From Rossellomorea aquimaris (lineage in GTDB: Bacteria; Bacillota; Bacilli; Bacillales; Bacillaceae_B), in the NCBI RefSeq assembly GCF_003315075.1, contig NZ_QNRJ01000003.1, positions 1-64,000 of the forward strand: a stretch of DNA of 64,000 nt, given 5' to 3'. This document shows, piece after piece, positions 31,055 through 41,912 of the stretch. The notes under the pieces are model-generated. The model did not search any database, had not been told where the DNA came from, and worked only from the letters and a program-made list of their open reading frames with translations. Every line of letters begins with the position of its first letter. The first letter of the stretch is position 1. The position numbers were made by a program, and so were the translations under genes.

Positions 31055-32335
31055 ATGGTAAAAGCAAATAACGAACGCGTAAACGCACTGCAAGAGAATT
31101 GGGAAATGGATCAAAGATGGAAGGGAGTATCCCGACCTTATTCGGCTGAGGATGTTATTCGTTTAAGAGGATCAATCGATATTGAGCATACCCTTGCCCG
31201 ACACGGATCTGAAAAGCTATGGAATCTGCTTCATAAAGAAGACTATATCAATGCCCTTGGTGCCTTGACTGGAAATCAGGCTGTCCAACAAGTGAGAGCC
31301 GGTCTGAAAGCAATCTACTTAAGCGGGTGGCAGGTAGCGGCGGATGCCAACCTGGCCGGGCAGATGTATCCCGATCAAAGCTTGTATCCTGCGAACTCTG
31401 TACCATCCGTCGTAAAGAGAATCAATCAAGCCTTACAGCGTGCTGACCAGGTTCACTATGTTGAAGGTGATGAATCGATCGATTGGTTTGTCCCGATTGT
31501 AGCCGATGCAGAAGCAGGCTTTGGCGGACAGCTTAATGTATTCGAACTCATGAAGGGTATGATCGAAGCAGGGGCTTCAGCCGTCCACTTTGAAGATCAG
31601 CTTTCTTCTGAGAAGAAGTGCGGACACTTGGGAGGCAAAGTATTACTGCCTACTCAAACGTCCGTGAAGAATTTAATTTCTGCACGTCTGGCTGCGGATG
31701 TAATGGGTGTGCCAACATTAATCGTAGCCCGTACAGATGCGAATGCAGCAGATTTAATCACGAGCGATGTGGACCCGTATGATGCGCAGTTCATTACAGG
31801 GGAACGCACTCCTGAAGGGTTCTTCCGTACAAGGGCGGGCCTTGATCAGGCGATTGCAAGAGGCTTGGCTTATGCTCCTTATGCAGATCTTGTGTGGTGT
31901 GAAACATCGGAACCGAGCCTTGAGGAAGCCCGCCAATTTGCTGAGGCGATTCATGCTGAGTATCCAGGGAAATTATTGGCGTATAACTGCTCACCATCCT
32001 TTAACTGGAAGAAGAAACTGGACGATGAAACGATTGCTAAGTTCCAGAAAGAGCTTGGGAAAATGGGCTATAAATTCCAGTTCGTCACGCTTGCAGGATT
32101 CCATGCACTGAACCATAGCATGTTCGAGCTTGCGAGAGGATACAAAGAGCGTGGGATGGCTGCATATTCCCAGCTTCAAGAAGCGGAATTTGCCAGCGAG
32201 AAGCATGGCTATTCAGCTACGAGACATCAGCGTGAAGTAGGAACAGGCTACTTTGACGAAGTATCGATGGTGATCTCAGGTGGAACATCCTCTACAACAG
32301 CCCTTAAAGGGTCTACAGAGGCTGCTCAATTCTAA
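31055..32335 (+). CDS. aceA: Isocitrate lyase
   Basis: AceA splits isocitrate to glyoxylate and succinate. The catalytic loop KKCGHLGGK (Cys189) is intact, as are [11 protein letters not shown] (metal site), ARTDA and YNCSPSFNW. 426 aa, cytosolic. A GGGAGAG site precedes ATG 31055. B. subtilis 168 lacks this shunt, so aceBA marks a metabolic difference: growth on acetate or fatty acids. A repeat-built terminator ends the unit. Confidence 0.97.
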   Translation: MVKANNERVNALQENWEMDQRWKGVSRPYSAEDVIRLRGSIDIEHTLARHGSEKLWNLLHKEDYINALGALTGNQAVQQVRAGLKAIYLSGWQVAADANLAGQMYPDQSLYPANSVPSVVKRINQALQRADQVHYVEGDESIDWFVPIVADAEAGFGGQLNVFELMKGMIEAGASAVHFEDQLSSEKKCGHLGGKVLLPTQTSVKNLISARLAADVMGVPTLIVARTDANAADLITSDVDPYDAQFITGERTPEGFFRTRAGLDQAIARGLAYAPYADLVWCETSEPSLEEARQFAEAIHAEYPGKLLAYNCSPSFNWKKKLDDETIAKFQKELGKMGYKFQFVTLAGFHALNHSMFELARGYKERGMAAYSQLQEAEFASEKHGYSATRHQREVGTGYFDEVSMVISGGTSSTTALKGSTEAAQF

Positions 32336-32362
32336 TAAATCCAGTTGAATAAAAATATAATG

Positions 32363-32411
32363 AAGGTCCGTCCCTCGGGGGTTGCTATTCCCCGAGGGAC
32401 GGACCTTTTTT
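32363..32411 (+). terminator. Terminator made of an inverted repeat pair after aceA
   Basis: AAGGTCCGTCCCTCGGGG pairs with CCCCGAGGGACGGACCTT around GTTGCTATT, with six Ts at the end. Both arms contain the dispersed repeat, here lengthened by GGGG/CCCC. Confidence 0.92.
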
Positions 32412-32556
32412 AGGCGATCCGCAATCTAGTACTATCGAAGTAAATTTGTGAATAGTTTAACTTTATAGAAATTATTTATAAATATACTATTGATTTTATT
32501 AATATACATACATATAATTAGAGCTAATTTAAATTTAATCTGTGTGGTGAATAGTT

Positions 32557-33591
32557 ATGAATGTTGGTATCGTTGGTAGTACGGGTTATGGTGGAGTGGA
32601 GTTGCATCGGTTGTTATCGAATCATCCGAATGTAGATAATTGTATTTTGTATTCATCTTATTTGGATGGTGCACCTTATGCAGAGCAATATCCACACCTC
32701 TTTGATCTGTCACATGAAGTAGTGAATCCTATCAGAATCGAGGAGATGAAGCAGCTTGATTTCGTCTTTTTGGCTGTTCCTTCCGGTGTATCGAAGGAAT
32801 TATCTCAGAAGCTCCTCGGTGAAAAGGCGAAAGTGGTCGATCTTTCCGGGGACTTGCGTTTGAAGAATCCTCAAGAATACGAAGAGTGGTACAAAGGTGA
32901 ATCAGCATCTTCAGATACTTTACAGAAAGCGGTGTATGGTCTCACTGAATGCAATCGACAATCCATACAAGAGGCGGAACTGATCGCGAACCCAGGCTGC
33001 TTTCCGACAGCCACCCTTCTAGGATTGGCTCCGCTTTTCCATCATGAGCTAGTTGAACCCCATTCCATCATTATCGATGCCAAAACGGGATTATCGGGAG
33101 CGGGGAGAAAAGCGACTCAATCCAGTCACTTTTCAGAGACGCAGGAAAATCTACGAATCTATAAGGTTCATCAACACCAGCACACCCCTGAAATTGAACA
33201 GCAATTGAAGGAGTGGAACAGGGAAGCGGGACCCGTTACCTTTACGACTCACCTTATTCCCATGACCCGTGGGATTATGGCTACGATGTATACAGAATTA
33301 AAAAGCACATACACCACTGAACAGTTGCACAACATTTACCAAGACTATTACGAGAAGCATCCCTTCATCAGGGTCCGTCCTGTGGGGCAGTTCCCAAGTA
33401 CAAAAGAAGTGTTCGGCACGAATTTTTGCGATATCGCGATAAAAGCAGATCCACGGACGAATCGGGTGACGATTGTGTCTGTGATCGATAACTTGCTAAA
33501 AGGAGCTGCCGGCCAAGCGGTTCAAAACATGAATCTGATGCTCGGTTTAGACGAAACAACGGGACTCTATCACTATCCAATTTATCCATAA
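32557..33591 (+). CDS. argC: N-acetyl-gamma-glutamyl-phosphate reductase
   Basis: ArgC reduces N-acetylglutamyl phosphate to the semialdehyde with NADPH (arginine synthesis). It shows GIVGSTGYGGVELHRLL (nucleotide loop), the active-site Cys in NPGCFPTA (about residue 148), and HQHTPEIEQ. 344 aa. It is the first gene of argCJBD-carAB-argF, the B. subtilis order. The upstream region (32412-32556) is AT-rich, and TGAATA half-sites at 32448 and 32547 may serve ArgR. Confidence 0.95.
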   Translation: MNVGIVGSTGYGGVELHRLLSNHPNVDNCILYSSYLDGAPYAEQYPHLFDLSHEVVNPIRIEEMKQLDFVFLAVPSGVSKELSQKLLGEKAKVVDLSGDLRLKNPQEYEEWYKGESASSDTLQKAVYGLTECNRQSIQEAELIANPGCFPTATLLGLAPLFHHELVEPHSIIIDAKTGLSGAGRKATQSSHFSETQENLRIYKVHQHQHTPEIEQQLKEWNREAGPVTFTTHLIPMTRGIMATMYTELKSTYTTEQLHNIYQDYYEKHPFIRVRPVGQFPSTKEVFGTNFCDIAIKADPRTNRVTIVSVIDNLLKGAAGQAVQNMNLMLGLDETTGLYHYPIYP

Positions 33592-33605
33592 GAGGAGGAG
33601 AATCA

Positions 33606-34835
33606 ATGAAACTAGTAAAAGAAAAGGCTGTTCAACCCATTCCTGGAGGAACGATTCTTTCACCTCTCGGGTACAAGGCAGGGGGGATGCACACCGGTCT
33701 TCGTTACGCAAAGAAAGACTTCGGGGTCATTTACAGTGAGAAGCCTGCACAAGTCGGAGCGGTTTATACGCAAAGTCACTTTCAAGCTGCTCCCCTAAAG
33801 GTCACGCAAGAAAGCATCTTGAAATCTCACACTCTGCAAGTGGTTGTGGTGAACAGTGCAATCGCAAATGCCTGTACGGGTGAACAAGGATTAAAAGATG
33901 CTTATCAAACGAGGGAGTGGACGGCCAAACGATTTCAAATTCCGGAAGAGTACGTAGCCGTTGCTTCGACAGGAGTCATTGGTGAGTGGCTTCCTATGGA
34001 GAAGATTGAAAAGGGCTGCAACGAAATCGAGGTTGCTTCGACGGAGCAGAGTGCAGAGTCTTTTCAACAGGCCATCCTAACGACGGATCTTATTGAAAAG
34101 ACTTCATGCTATAGCGTGAAAATAGATGGAGAAACAGTCACAATCGGAGGGTGTGCGAAGGGATCTGGTATGATTCATCCGAATATGGCGACGATGCTTG
34201 GCTTCATTACAACGGATGCATCGATTTCATCCACCCTCCTGCAAAAAGCACTTAAAACAGCGATCGATCAATCCTTTAATCAAATCACTGTAGATGGCGA
34301 AACGTCTACGAATGACATGGTCATTGCCATGGCAAACGGGATGGTAGAGCACGACACTTTACATGAAAGCCATCCTGATTGGCATCACTTTCAAGAGGGG
34401 TTCATTCACGTATGCCAAGATCTGGCCAAACAAATTGCCAGGGATGGTGAAGGAGCAACCAAGCTCGTGGAAGTGAACGTTAAAGGGGCTCACTCCCATC
34501 ATGACGCCAATATTTTAGCCAAAAAAATCGTCGGTTCCAATTTAGTCAAAACGGCACTCTTTGGCGGGGATCCAAACTGGGGAAGAATCGTCGGTGCCAT
34601 GGGACACAGTGAGGTGACGATCGATCCCCATCAATGTGACATTTATATTGGAGAAACCCTCGTGTTTTCAAATGGTACTCCACAGCCATTCAATGAAGAG
34701 AGTGTAAGTCAGGATATGCAAGCGGAACATGTGATCATATCTGTCGGGTTGCATGGTGGAGATGGAAAAGGAAAAGCCTGGGGGTGCGATCTTACGTATG
34801 ATTACGTCAAAATCAATGCAAGTTATCGAACATAA
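33606..34835 (+). CDS. argJ: Bifunctional ornithine acetyltransferase / acetylglutamate synthase
   Basis: ArgJ moves the acetyl group from acetylornithine to glutamate and can also use acetyl-CoA. It is a self-cleaving protein: the site MIHPNMATMLGF has the nucleophilic Thr at residue 196. Other marks are GGVTAP-like GAVYTQSHFQAAP and TVDGETSTNDM. 409 aa; AGAGGAGGAG lies before the ATG. The last 38 nt overlap argB. A single ArgJ makes a separate argA unnecessary. Confidence 0.96.
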   Translation: MKLVKEKAVQPIPGGTILSPLGYKAGGMHTGLRYAKKDFGVIYSEKPAQVGAVYTQSHFQAAPLKVTQESILKSHTLQVVVVNSAIANACTGEQGLKDAYQTREWTAKRFQIPEEYVAVASTGVIGEWLPMEKIEKGCNEIEVASTEQSAESFQQAILTTDLIEKTSCYSVKIDGETVTIGGCAKGSGMIHPNMATMLGFITTDASISSTLLQKALKTAIDQSFNQITVDGETSTNDMVIAMANGMVEHDTLHESHPDWHHFQEGFIHVCQDLAKQIARDGEGATKLVEVNVKGAHSHHDANILAKKIVGSNLVKTALFGGDPNWGRIVGAMGHSEVTIDPHQCDIYIGETLVFSNGTPQPFNEESVSQDMQAEHVIISVGLHGGDGKGKAWGCDLTYDYVKINASYRT

Positions 34836-35604
34836 GCCAGTGATTGCAATCAAACTGGGAGGAAGTGTCCTATCTAAGCTCTCATCCCTTTTCTATGAAA
34901 GTATAAAAGATCTTCAGAAGCACTACCATGTAGTACTAGTTCACGGGGGTGGCCCTGAGATTACGGCGATGCTGAACAAGCTGGCCATCGAATCCACCTT
35001 CATCAATGGTCAGCGAAAAACGACAAAGAAGGTATTTGGAGTCGTTGAACAGGTGTTAAAGGGCAAAGTGAATAGCGAGTTAACACATCAACTTAATCTG
35101 GCAGGGATAAACGCAATCGGATTAAGCGGGTACGATGCCCATTTGTTAAAGGCCAGCCTCCTGGATGAAGGATCTCTGGGTTATGTTGGCAAAGTGGAAG
35201 AGGTTAACCTTACTCTGTTAAACAATCTGCTTTCGCTGAACTACGTGCCTGTTATCGCTCCCCTTGCCACTACAGACAAGGGGGAAAAGCTAAATGTGAA
35301 TGCAGACCTGGCTGCATCAGCCATAGCAGAAGCCCTGGAAGTAGAGAAGCTGGTCTTTGTCACAGACGTTCCCGGAATTTTAATAGAAGGGGAAATTGTT
35401 TCACGTGTAACAAAGAAAGAAATCCTTCATTATATAGAAACCGGAATCATCCACGGCGGAATGATCCCAAAGGTGCAGGCAGCGCTATCGGTTCTGCAGC
35501 TTAATATTAAAGAAGTCATGATCGTCGGGTGTCAGGACACGATCATTCAAGATGGAGAAATGCTGGGTACACGTATAACAGAAGGAGGAGGAGGGGCGGT
35601 ATGA
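34798..35604 (+). CDS. argB: Acetylglutamate kinase
   Basis: ArgB phosphorylates N-acetylglutamate. The amino acid kinase fold is visible: [43 protein letters not shown] and [12 protein letters not shown] chose ATG 34798 (GGGGGTG 11 nt upstream); the ATG at 34753 lies deeper in argJ and would add 15 residues. 268 aa. The overlap with argJ and the ATGA overlap with argD indicate tight coupling. The C-terminal GGGG comes from the Shine-Dalgarno-rich end that serves argD. Confidence 0.94.
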   Translation: MITSKSMQVIEHKPVIAIKLGGSVLSKLSSLFYESIKDLQKHYHVVLVHGGGPEITAMLNKLAIESTFINGQRKTTKKVFGVVEQVLKGKVNSELTHQLNLAGINAIGLSGYDAHLLKASLLDEGSLGYVGKVEEVNLTLLNNLLSLNYVPVIAPLATTDKGEKLNVNADLAASAIAEALEVEKLVFVTDVPGILIEGEIVSRVTKKEILHYIETGIIHGGMIPKVQAALSVLQLNIKEVMIVGCQDTIIQDGEMLGTRITEGGGGAV

Positions 35605-36761
35605 GTCATTTATTTCCTACTTATAATCGGTTGGATATTGAATTGGTTTCAGGAAACGGCACGGTTGTTCAAGATCAAAACGGGCAATCTTATTTGGATT
35701 TCATTTCAGGTATAGCGGTTTGTAATTTAGGTCACTCTCCTCATGTTGTTAAAGAGGCTCTTGAAAAGCAGTTGGATAAACTTTGGCATGTATCCAACCT
35801 ATTTCCGATTACGCTGCAGGAAGAAGCAGCTTCACTTCTTGCTTCCGCCAGCGGATTGAATTCAGTCTTCTTCTGTAATAGTGGAGCTGAAGCGAACGAA
35901 GCAGCGATTAAGTTATCCAAAAAGCACACGGGGAAAACGAAGATCCTGACCTTCAAGCAATCGTTTCATGGCCGGACGTTTGCGACCATGAGTGCAACGG
36001 GGCAGGAGAAGATTCATAGCGGCTTCGGTCCATTGGTTCCAACCTTTGACTATCTTCCTTATAACGATGAACAGGCTCTTTCCGGCGTGAAAGAAAAAGA
36101 CGTTGCGGCCATCATGTTGGAAGTGGTTCAAGGGGAAGGCGGGGTGAACCCTGGTACTCTTTCTTTTTTGCAGGCAGTTGAAATGAAGTGCAAGGAGATG
36201 GATGCTTTACTCATTATCGATGAAGTCCAAACAGGGATCGGGCGTACGGGGGCTCCATTTGCTTATCAGCATTATTCCCTGCAGCCGGATATCGTCACGA
36301 CGGCTAAAGGACTGGGAAGCGGTTTTCCCGTAGGTGCGATGATGGGCAAAAAAGATCTTGTTTCCTCCTTTTCACCAGGAACTCACGGGTCGACATTCGG
36401 AGGCAATCCATTAGCGATGGCAGCAGCGAAAGCGACTCTTGAAACGATAGTTGATGAAGTATTCTTGCAAGAAGTACAAAGGAAATCCAAGTACTTTATG
36501 CAGGAGCTAAAGAATCAACTACAGGAATGTCAGAGCGTAAAAGAGGTAAAAGGGATAGGCTTTATGATCGGCATTCAATTCGATATGGAAGTAAAAAAAA
36601 TCATCGATGAGCTACGGATCAATGGATTATTGACGCTTCCGGCAGGTACTCATGTCATCCGTCTATTACCACCTTTAACGGTCACCTATGACGAACTCGA
36701 TCAGGCACTTCACATACTGGTGGGCACGCTAAAACAGCATCAATCAGCTGGCGTCTGCTGA
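35601..36761 (+). CDS. argD: Acetylornithine aminotransferase
   Basis: ArgD is a PLP enzyme that makes acetylornithine from the semialdehyde and glutamate. Class III aminotransferase marks are [44 protein letters not shown] and the PLP lysine in [16 protein letters not shown] 35601 is preceded by several GGAGG repeats; the longer in-frame start at 35529 reads through the argB end. 386 aa. Confidence 0.96.
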   Translation: MSHLFPTYNRLDIELVSGNGTVVQDQNGQSYLDFISGIAVCNLGHSPHVVKEALEKQLDKLWHVSNLFPITLQEEAASLLASASGLNSVFFCNSGAEANEAAIKLSKKHTGKTKILTFKQSFHGRTFATMSATGQEKIHSGFGPLVPTFDYLPYNDEQALSGVKEKDVAAIMLEVVQGEGGVNPGTLSFLQAVEMKCKEMDALLIIDEVQTGIGRTGAPFAYQHYSLQPDIVTTAKGLGSGFPVGAMMGKKDLVSSFSPGTHGSTFGGNPLAMAAAKATLETIVDEVFLQEVQRKSKYFMQELKNQLQECQSVKEVKGIGFMIGIQFDMEVKKIIDELRINGLLTLPAGTHVIRLLPPLTVTYDELDQALHILVGTLKQHQSAGVC

Positions 36762-36776
36762 TTTTTTTAGGGATAA

Positions 36777-36812
36777 ATGTATAAAAATACTTAAAATTAT
36801 ATAAATATTCAA
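36777..36812 (+). promoter_or_regulatory. Candidate tandem ArgR/AhrC boxes upstream of carA
   Basis: ATGTATAAAAATACTT (36777-36792) and TTATATAAATATTCAA (36797-36812) resemble the ARG box ATGAATAAAAATTCAT. Their starts are 20 bp apart, the usual spacing for a hexamer site. They lie in the 68-bp argD-carA gap inside the operon. Confidence 0.5.
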
Positions 36813-36829
36813 ATGTAGGAGGCGGTTTC

Positions 36830-37894
36830 ATGTCAGGTTACTTATGTTTAGAAAACGGAAAGACCTTTATAGGAGAAGTCACAATGGATGAAGAAGATCC
36901 CGTTCAGGGTGAGATTGTATTTTTTACGGGGATGACGGGATACCAGGAAGTACTGACCGATCCTTCCTATAAAGATCAAATCGTTGTTTTCACCTATCCG
37001 CTCATCGGGCAATATGGCGTGAACGAAGATGACTTCGAGAGCTCACAGCCCCAGGTGAAGGGAGTCATCATGCTCCAATCACCGGAGTTGTATTCCCATT
37101 ATCATGCCACTTCTTCCCTTAAAGATTATCTCGGGAAGTGGAAGATTCCCTTCATGACAGGTGTGGATACGAGGCAGGTAGTGAAGGCGATCCGTGATGT
37201 TGGAAGTCAAAATGCGTGTATAGCTTATACAGAAGTGCTTCCTGAAAAAGAGAAACTCACAGGCCAAATCGAAAAGGTAGCCCTTTCTCAGATCCGTAAG
37301 ATGGGGAGTGGAAACAAGCATATAGCCGTCGTCGATTTCGGTGTGAAGAAATCGATTCTATCCAGTCTGATAAAGATGGATTGTCTTGTTACCGTCATTC
37401 CCTATCATCAGCTTGAGCATCTGGATCAGATGAACGTTGACGGATTGGTGCTGTCGAACGGTCCGGGAGATCCGAAAGAAATGATGAGTCTTTTACCCAA
37501 GCTGAAGGAAAAGATCATGGAGCTTCCGACCCTCGGGATTTGTCTAGGGCATCAATTAATCGCTCTGGCACTCGGAGGAAATACCGAACGACTATTATTC
37601 GGTCATAGAGGGGCGAATCATCCTGTCATCGATAACCAAACCGGAGAGGTGTTTATCACATCACAAAATCATAATTATGTCGTGAACGGGGCCAGTTTAA
37701 CAGGAACCGGGTTGGAACCGCGTTTTATAAACGTCAATGACGGTTCCCTTGAAGGGCTTCAACATATAAGCAAGCCTATCTTTTCGGTTCAATTTCATCC
37801 TGAAGCGCGTCCGGGTCCTGAAGATGCTTCGTGGATATTCCAACAATTCTATCAAACGATTAAACAACCAGGGAGAGAGAAGATGTATGCCTAA
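36830..37894 (+). CDS. carA: Carbamoyl phosphate synthase small subunit (arginine-linked)
   Basis: CarA releases ammonia from glutamine for CarB. The glutaminase triad is visible: Cys in LGICLGHQLIALALGG, and His/Glu in SVQFHPEARPGPED. The N-terminal small-subunit domain begins YLCLENGKTFIGE. At 354 aa it is slightly shorter than pyrimidine-linked forms. GGAGGCGG precedes ATG 36830. Its place in an arg operon marks it as the arginine-specific enzyme; a separate pyr copy should exist elsewhere. It overlaps carB by 8 nt. Confidence 0.95.
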   Translation: MSGYLCLENGKTFIGEVTMDEEDPVQGEIVFFTGMTGYQEVLTDPSYKDQIVVFTYPLIGQYGVNEDDFESSQPQVKGVIMLQSPELYSHYHATSSLKDYLGKWKIPFMTGVDTRQVVKAIRDVGSQNACIAYTEVLPEKEKLTGQIEKVALSQIRKMGSGNKHIAVVDFGVKKSILSSLIKMDCLVTVIPYHQLEHLDQMNVDGLVLSNGPGDPKEMMSLLPKLKEKIMELPTLGICLGHQLIALALGGNTERLLFGHRGANHPVIDNQTGEVFITSQNHNYVVNGASLTGTGLEPRFINVNDGSLEGLQHISKPIFSVQFHPEARPGPEDASWIFQQFYQTIKQPGREKMYA

Positions 37895-40800
37895 AGATTC
37901 CAGTATTCAAAAAATCCTCATAATCGGATCAGGTCCCATCATCATCGGGCAAGCAGCAGAGTTTGATTATTCAGGTACACAAGGCTGCCTTGCCCTGAAG
38001 GATGAAGGATATGAAGTAATACTCGTGAATCATAATCCGGCGACGATTATGACGGATACGACCTACGCTGACAAAGTGTACTGCGAGCCCTTAACGCTCA
38101 AAACATTAACTGCCATTATCGCTAGTGAACGCCCCGACGGAATCGTCGCAAATCTTGGAGGTCAAACCGCTCTGAATCTTGCAGTGGAGCTGGATGAAAG
38201 AGGAGTTCTCGCGGAGTATGAAGTGACACTGCTTGGTACCTCTGTGGATTCGATTCAAAAAGGGGAAGACAGAGAGAAATTTCGAAACTTGATGAACACA
38301 TTGGGACATCCAACGGCAGAAAGTGCTATCGTACACGATCTTCAAGGGGCGCTACTCTTTTCTGAAAGGATTTCCTTCCCGATCATTGTACGCCCGGCTT
38401 ATACATTGGGTGGAAGAGGCGGCGGTATCGCTTCAACCAGGGAGGAATATAGTAAACTCGTTCAAACCGGGTTAAAGGCGAGTCCGATTCATCAAGTACT
38501 GGTGGAAAAAAGCATTGCCGGGTTCAAAGAGATTGAGTATGAAGTCATGAGAGATTCGAAAGGAAATTGTATATCCGTCTGTAATATGGAAAATTTCGAT
38601 CCTGTTGGCGTCCATACGGGTGACTCCATCGTCGTCGCTCCGTCCCAAACCCTGACAGATCAAGAGTTTCATATGCTCCGTACAGCGGCGTTTGATATTA
38701 TCAGTGCGTTAGAAGTGGTGGGAGGATGCAATATACAATTTGCTTTAGACCCTGACAGTAACCAGTACTATGTAATTGAAGTGAACCCACGGGTGAGCAG
38801 ATCTTCTGCTTTGGCATCGAAGGCAACGGGTTATCCCATCGCCAAAATAGCGGTGAAGCTTGCTGTCGGCTATACATTGAACGAAATCATCAATCCGCTG
38901 ACGAGAACCACTTTTGCAAGCTTTGAACCTGCTCTTGATTACGTGGTCGTCAAGTTTCCAAGATGGCCATTCGATAAATTTCCTGAGGCGAATCGAGTGC
39001 TCGGAACGAAAATGAAAGCAACGGGTGAAGTGATGGCGATCGAGCGTTCGTTAGAGGCTGCTTTTCATAAAGCTCTTCAGTCGTTGGATCTGTCCTTGGA
39101 GAACGTCAAGACTGAACTAGCCTGCTTATCTCATGAAGAACTGGAAAAGAGGGTTGGAACACCAACGGATCTTCGCTTTTTTGAACTGCTGGAATTGTTG
39201 AGAAGAGGCCATTCGATTCACACTCTTCATGAAAAGACAGGAATCGATAAGCTGTTCTTGACTATCTTGAGTAACTTAGTATTCATGGAAAATAAACTAA
39301 GAATGTCCAACTTCACTTCTGATCTCTTGAAAGAAGCAAAGAAATTCCGTTTTGAAGATAAAACAATAGCGGGATTAATGGGGAAACCGGAAGCGTCCAT
39401 TGAAAAAGTGAGAATGGAGGAAGGAATTGTGCCCGCCTTTAAAATGGTGGATACATGTGCAGGTGAATTCGAAGCGATCACCAATTATGCCTACTCCACT
39501 TATTATGGGGACAATGAGATTCAACCGTTACAAGGGGAGAAGAAGGTCCTGATTGTTGGAGCGGGACCGATTCGAATCGGTCAGGGGGTCGAGTTTGACT
39601 ACAGTGCCGTTAAGGCGATTCATCGATTGAAAGAGCATGGATACACCACCATCATGGTGAATAATAACCCAGAAACCGTGAGCACGGATTATGAGACGGC
39701 AGATCGATTGTACTTTGAACCTATTACGAAAGAATCGGTCCTTTCCATTATCCAGCACGAGAACGTCGATACCGTACTCGTTCAATTCGGCGGACAAACG
39801 GCATTAAACCTGGCTTCTATTCTAGAGAAGAAAGGCATCCGATTATTTGGGACGTCTTCAGATATCATTGACCGTGTAGAGGATCGCGAACGTTTTTATC
39901 AACTGCTGGATGGACTGGAGATACCCCGGGTGAAAGGAGATATCTGTCACAGTAAAGAGGAAGCATTACAAGTAGCACAACATTTAGCCTTTCCTCTTCT
40001 TTGCCGTCCATCCTATGTGATTGGAGGGAAAGGGATGGTGAAGGTAACGACACCACCCGAGATCGAGAGGTTTATACAGGAAGCGGATGAAGAGTACTTT
40101 CCTATTTTAATAGATGAATTTAAAGAAGGTAAGGAAATGGAAGTTGACCTGGTGGGGGATGGAGACGGAGTGTATGTTCCCGGAGTCATGGAGCATATTG
40201 AACGGGCAGGCGTCCATTCAGGGGACAGCATGTCTATTTTTCCTTCTGAATCCTTGTCAATTGAAATCAAGAGAACGATTGAAGGTTACGCCCGGAAGAT
40301 TGTGTCTTCCCTTCATTACAAAGGGATCATGAATATTCAATTTTTGCTGCAGGGTGAAGAGGTATTCGTGTTGGAAGTGAACCCGAGAGCAAGTCGGACG
40401 GTTCCGGTGGTCAGCAAGGTTCTTGGTTACTCATTAATCGATATGGCCACAGACCTTATGTGCGATGAGGCATTGAAGATAGACGCCTTTAGCCCTCCTA
40501 AAGAAATAGACGTTGTTGGAGTGAAGTATCCTGTATTCTCATCACACGCCCTGCCGGAGATCGATCAAACACTCGGAGCCAATATGAAGTCAACGGGAGA
40601 AGGATTATGTCTGGGTAAGACGGTTGAAGAAGCCCTGTTTAAAGTATTTGAAGGGTTGCATGAAGCTATAGAAACTGGTGGGACGGTTTATATAGATAGT
40701 GACCAGAAAGAATTAAAACAGTATCAGACTTCTACGGAAACTTCGTTTAGTGACTGGGTTGAAACAAGCAATGCCACTGTGTATTTCAGTCATGAAGAAA

Positions 40801-40964
40801 CGGTTGAAATGAAGAAGAGAAGAATTGCTGCATTAGAAGCAGGGGTCACCGTTTTAACGGAAGCAGAGACCTTATTGGCCTTTATTCGAAGTATGAAAGT
40901 GAATAAAGTGAACCCCATTCCATTGGCACCATCAAAATCCGTACAGGGAGTGAGCAGAGTATGA
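37887..40964 (+). CDS. carB: Carbamoyl phosphate synthase large subunit (arginine-linked)
   Basis: CarB makes carbamoyl phosphate from bicarbonate, ammonia and two ATP. It is a duplicated ATP-grasp protein: the first half starts IQKILIIGSGPIIIGQAAEFD, the second VLIVGAGPIRIGQGVEFD (about residue 555). Both halves have EVNPR metal motifs. 1025 aa, a little short at the C-terminal allosteric domain, as for arginine-specific forms. I chose ATG 37887 (MPKDSSIQK); the TTG at 37824 lies inside carA. Its stop overlaps the argF start. Confidence 0.95.
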   Translation: MPKDSSIQKILIIGSGPIIIGQAAEFDYSGTQGCLALKDEGYEVILVNHNPATIMTDTTYADKVYCEPLTLKTLTAIIASERPDGIVANLGGQTALNLAVELDERGVLAEYEVTLLGTSVDSIQKGEDREKFRNLMNTLGHPTAESAIVHDLQGALLFSERISFPIIVRPAYTLGGRGGGIASTREEYSKLVQTGLKASPIHQVLVEKSIAGFKEIEYEVMRDSKGNCISVCNMENFDPVGVHTGDSIVVAPSQTLTDQEFHMLRTAAFDIISALEVVGGCNIQFALDPDSNQYYVIEVNPRVSRSSALASKATGYPIAKIAVKLAVGYTLNEIINPLTRTTFASFEPALDYVVVKFPRWPFDKFPEANRVLGTKMKATGEVMAIERSLEAAFHKALQSLDLSLENVKTELACLSHEELEKRVGTPTDLRFFELLELLRRGHSIHTLHEKTGIDKLFLTILSNLVFMENKLRMSNFTSDLLKEAKKFRFEDKTIAGLMGKPEASIEKVRMEEGIVPAFKMVDTCAGEFEAITNYAYSTYYGDNEIQPLQGEKKVLIVGAGPIRIGQGVEFDYSAVKAIHRLKEHGYTTIMVNNNPETVSTDYETADRLYFEPITKESVLSIIQHENVDTVLVQFGGQTALNLASILEKKGIRLFGTSSDIIDRVEDRERFYQLLDGLEIPRVKGDICHSKEEALQVAQHLAFPLLCRPSYVIGGKGMVKVTTPPEIERFIQEADEEYFPILIDEFKEGKEMEVDLVGDGDGVYVPGVMEHIERAGVHSGDSMSIFPSESLSIEIKRTIEGYARKIVSSLHYKGIMNIQFLLQGEEVFVLEVNPRASRTVPVVSKVLGYSLIDMATDLMCDEALKIDAFSPPKEIDVVGVKYPVFSSHALPEIDQTLGANMKSTGEGLCLGKTVEEALFKVFEGLHEAIETGGTVYIDSDQKELKQYQTSTETSFSDWVETSNATVYFSHEETVEMKKRRIAALEAGVTVLTEAETLLAFIRSMKVNKVNPIPLAPSKSVQGVSRV

Positions 40965-41908
40965 TGAATACAAATGTTGCTACGTCGCTGGTTTCCTTGA
41001 AAGGGAGAGATCTTGTCACGTGGTTGGATTACACAACGGAAGAGGTACATGAGCTCTTATCACTGGCACAGTACTTGAAGAAAAATCCTTATTCAAAGGC
41101 GTTGGAAGGGAAAACCCTTGGTATGATCTTTGAGAAGTCGTCCACAAGAACCCGTGTCTCTTTTGAAGCGGGAATGCTCCAGATGGGAGGTCATGCCATC
41201 TACCTGAATGCCCGTGATATACAGCTGGGTAGAGGAGAGTCGATCGCAGATACGGCACGGGTCCTTTCTTCTTATGTGGATGGCATCATGATCCGTACGT
41301 TTGAAACTCAGAAAGTTACAGAACTGGCCCAATACGCGGATGTTCCAGTCATCAACGGGCTTTGTGATACGTACCATCCTTGTCAGGCATTGGCGGATGT
41401 TCTCACGATTTTGGAGCTGAAGGGAACGCTGGAAGGATTGAAGGTTGTGTATATAGGGGACGGGAATAATGTGGCACACTCCTTTATGATTCTTTGTGCG
41501 AACCTTGGAATGGACGTAGTCGTTTCTTGTCCTGATGGCTATGAACCGGCTAAAGAGATTGTCGGGAAGACGGTGGAGATTGCCGGAGTGAACGGCGGCA
41601 GCTTTACGCTTTCTTACGATCCGGTTGAAGCGGTAAAGAATGCGGATATCGTATACACCGATGTATGGGCAAGCATGGGGCAGGAGGATGAAGCGAGTAA
41701 GCGTCTTAAAGACTTCAAGCCTTATCAAGTGAATGAACAGCTGCTTCAGCATGCTGCACCCGAAGTGAAATTTCTCCATTGTCTTCCGGCACACCGTGAA
41801 GAAGAAGTGACAGCGGCTGTCATAGACGGGCCATGTTCTGCCGTATTTCAGCAAGCGGAGAATCGATTACATGTACAGAAGGCCATACTGCAATCACTAT
41901 TTGTTTAA
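40961..41908 (+). CDS. argF: Ornithine carbamoyltransferase
   Basis: ArgF makes citrulline from ornithine and carbamoyl phosphate. The carbamoyl-phosphate motif STRTR (in FEKSSTRTRVSFEAG) and the ornithine-type HCLPAHREEEV are present, as is CDTYHPCQALADVLT. 315 aa. ATGATG overlaps the carB stop. argG and argH are not in this window, so citrulline to arginine must be encoded elsewhere. A strong terminator follows. Confidence 0.97.
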   Translation: MMNTNVATSLVSLKGRDLVTWLDYTTEEVHELLSLAQYLKKNPYSKALEGKTLGMIFEKSSTRTRVSFEAGMLQMGGHAIYLNARDIQLGRGESIADTARVLSSYVDGIMIRTFETQKVTELAQYADVPVINGLCDTYHPCQALADVLTILELKGTLEGLKVVYIGDGNNVAHSFMILCANLGMDVVVSCPDGYEPAKEIVGKTVEIAGVNGGSFTLSYDPVEAVKNADIVYTDVWASMGQEDEASKRLKDFKPYQVNEQLLQHAAPEVKFLHCLPAHREEEVTAAVIDGPCSAVFQQAENRLHVQKAILQSLFV

Positions 41909-41912
41909 AGCC

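Noticed and set aside
33370-33382. Dispersed-repeat copy in argC (GGGTCCGTCCTGT)
   Set aside because: Core differs at several positions; ordinary coding for RVRPV.
41093-41854. 253-aa ORF antisense to argF
   Set aside because: Shadow of the argF frame; no ribosome site and unlikely composition.
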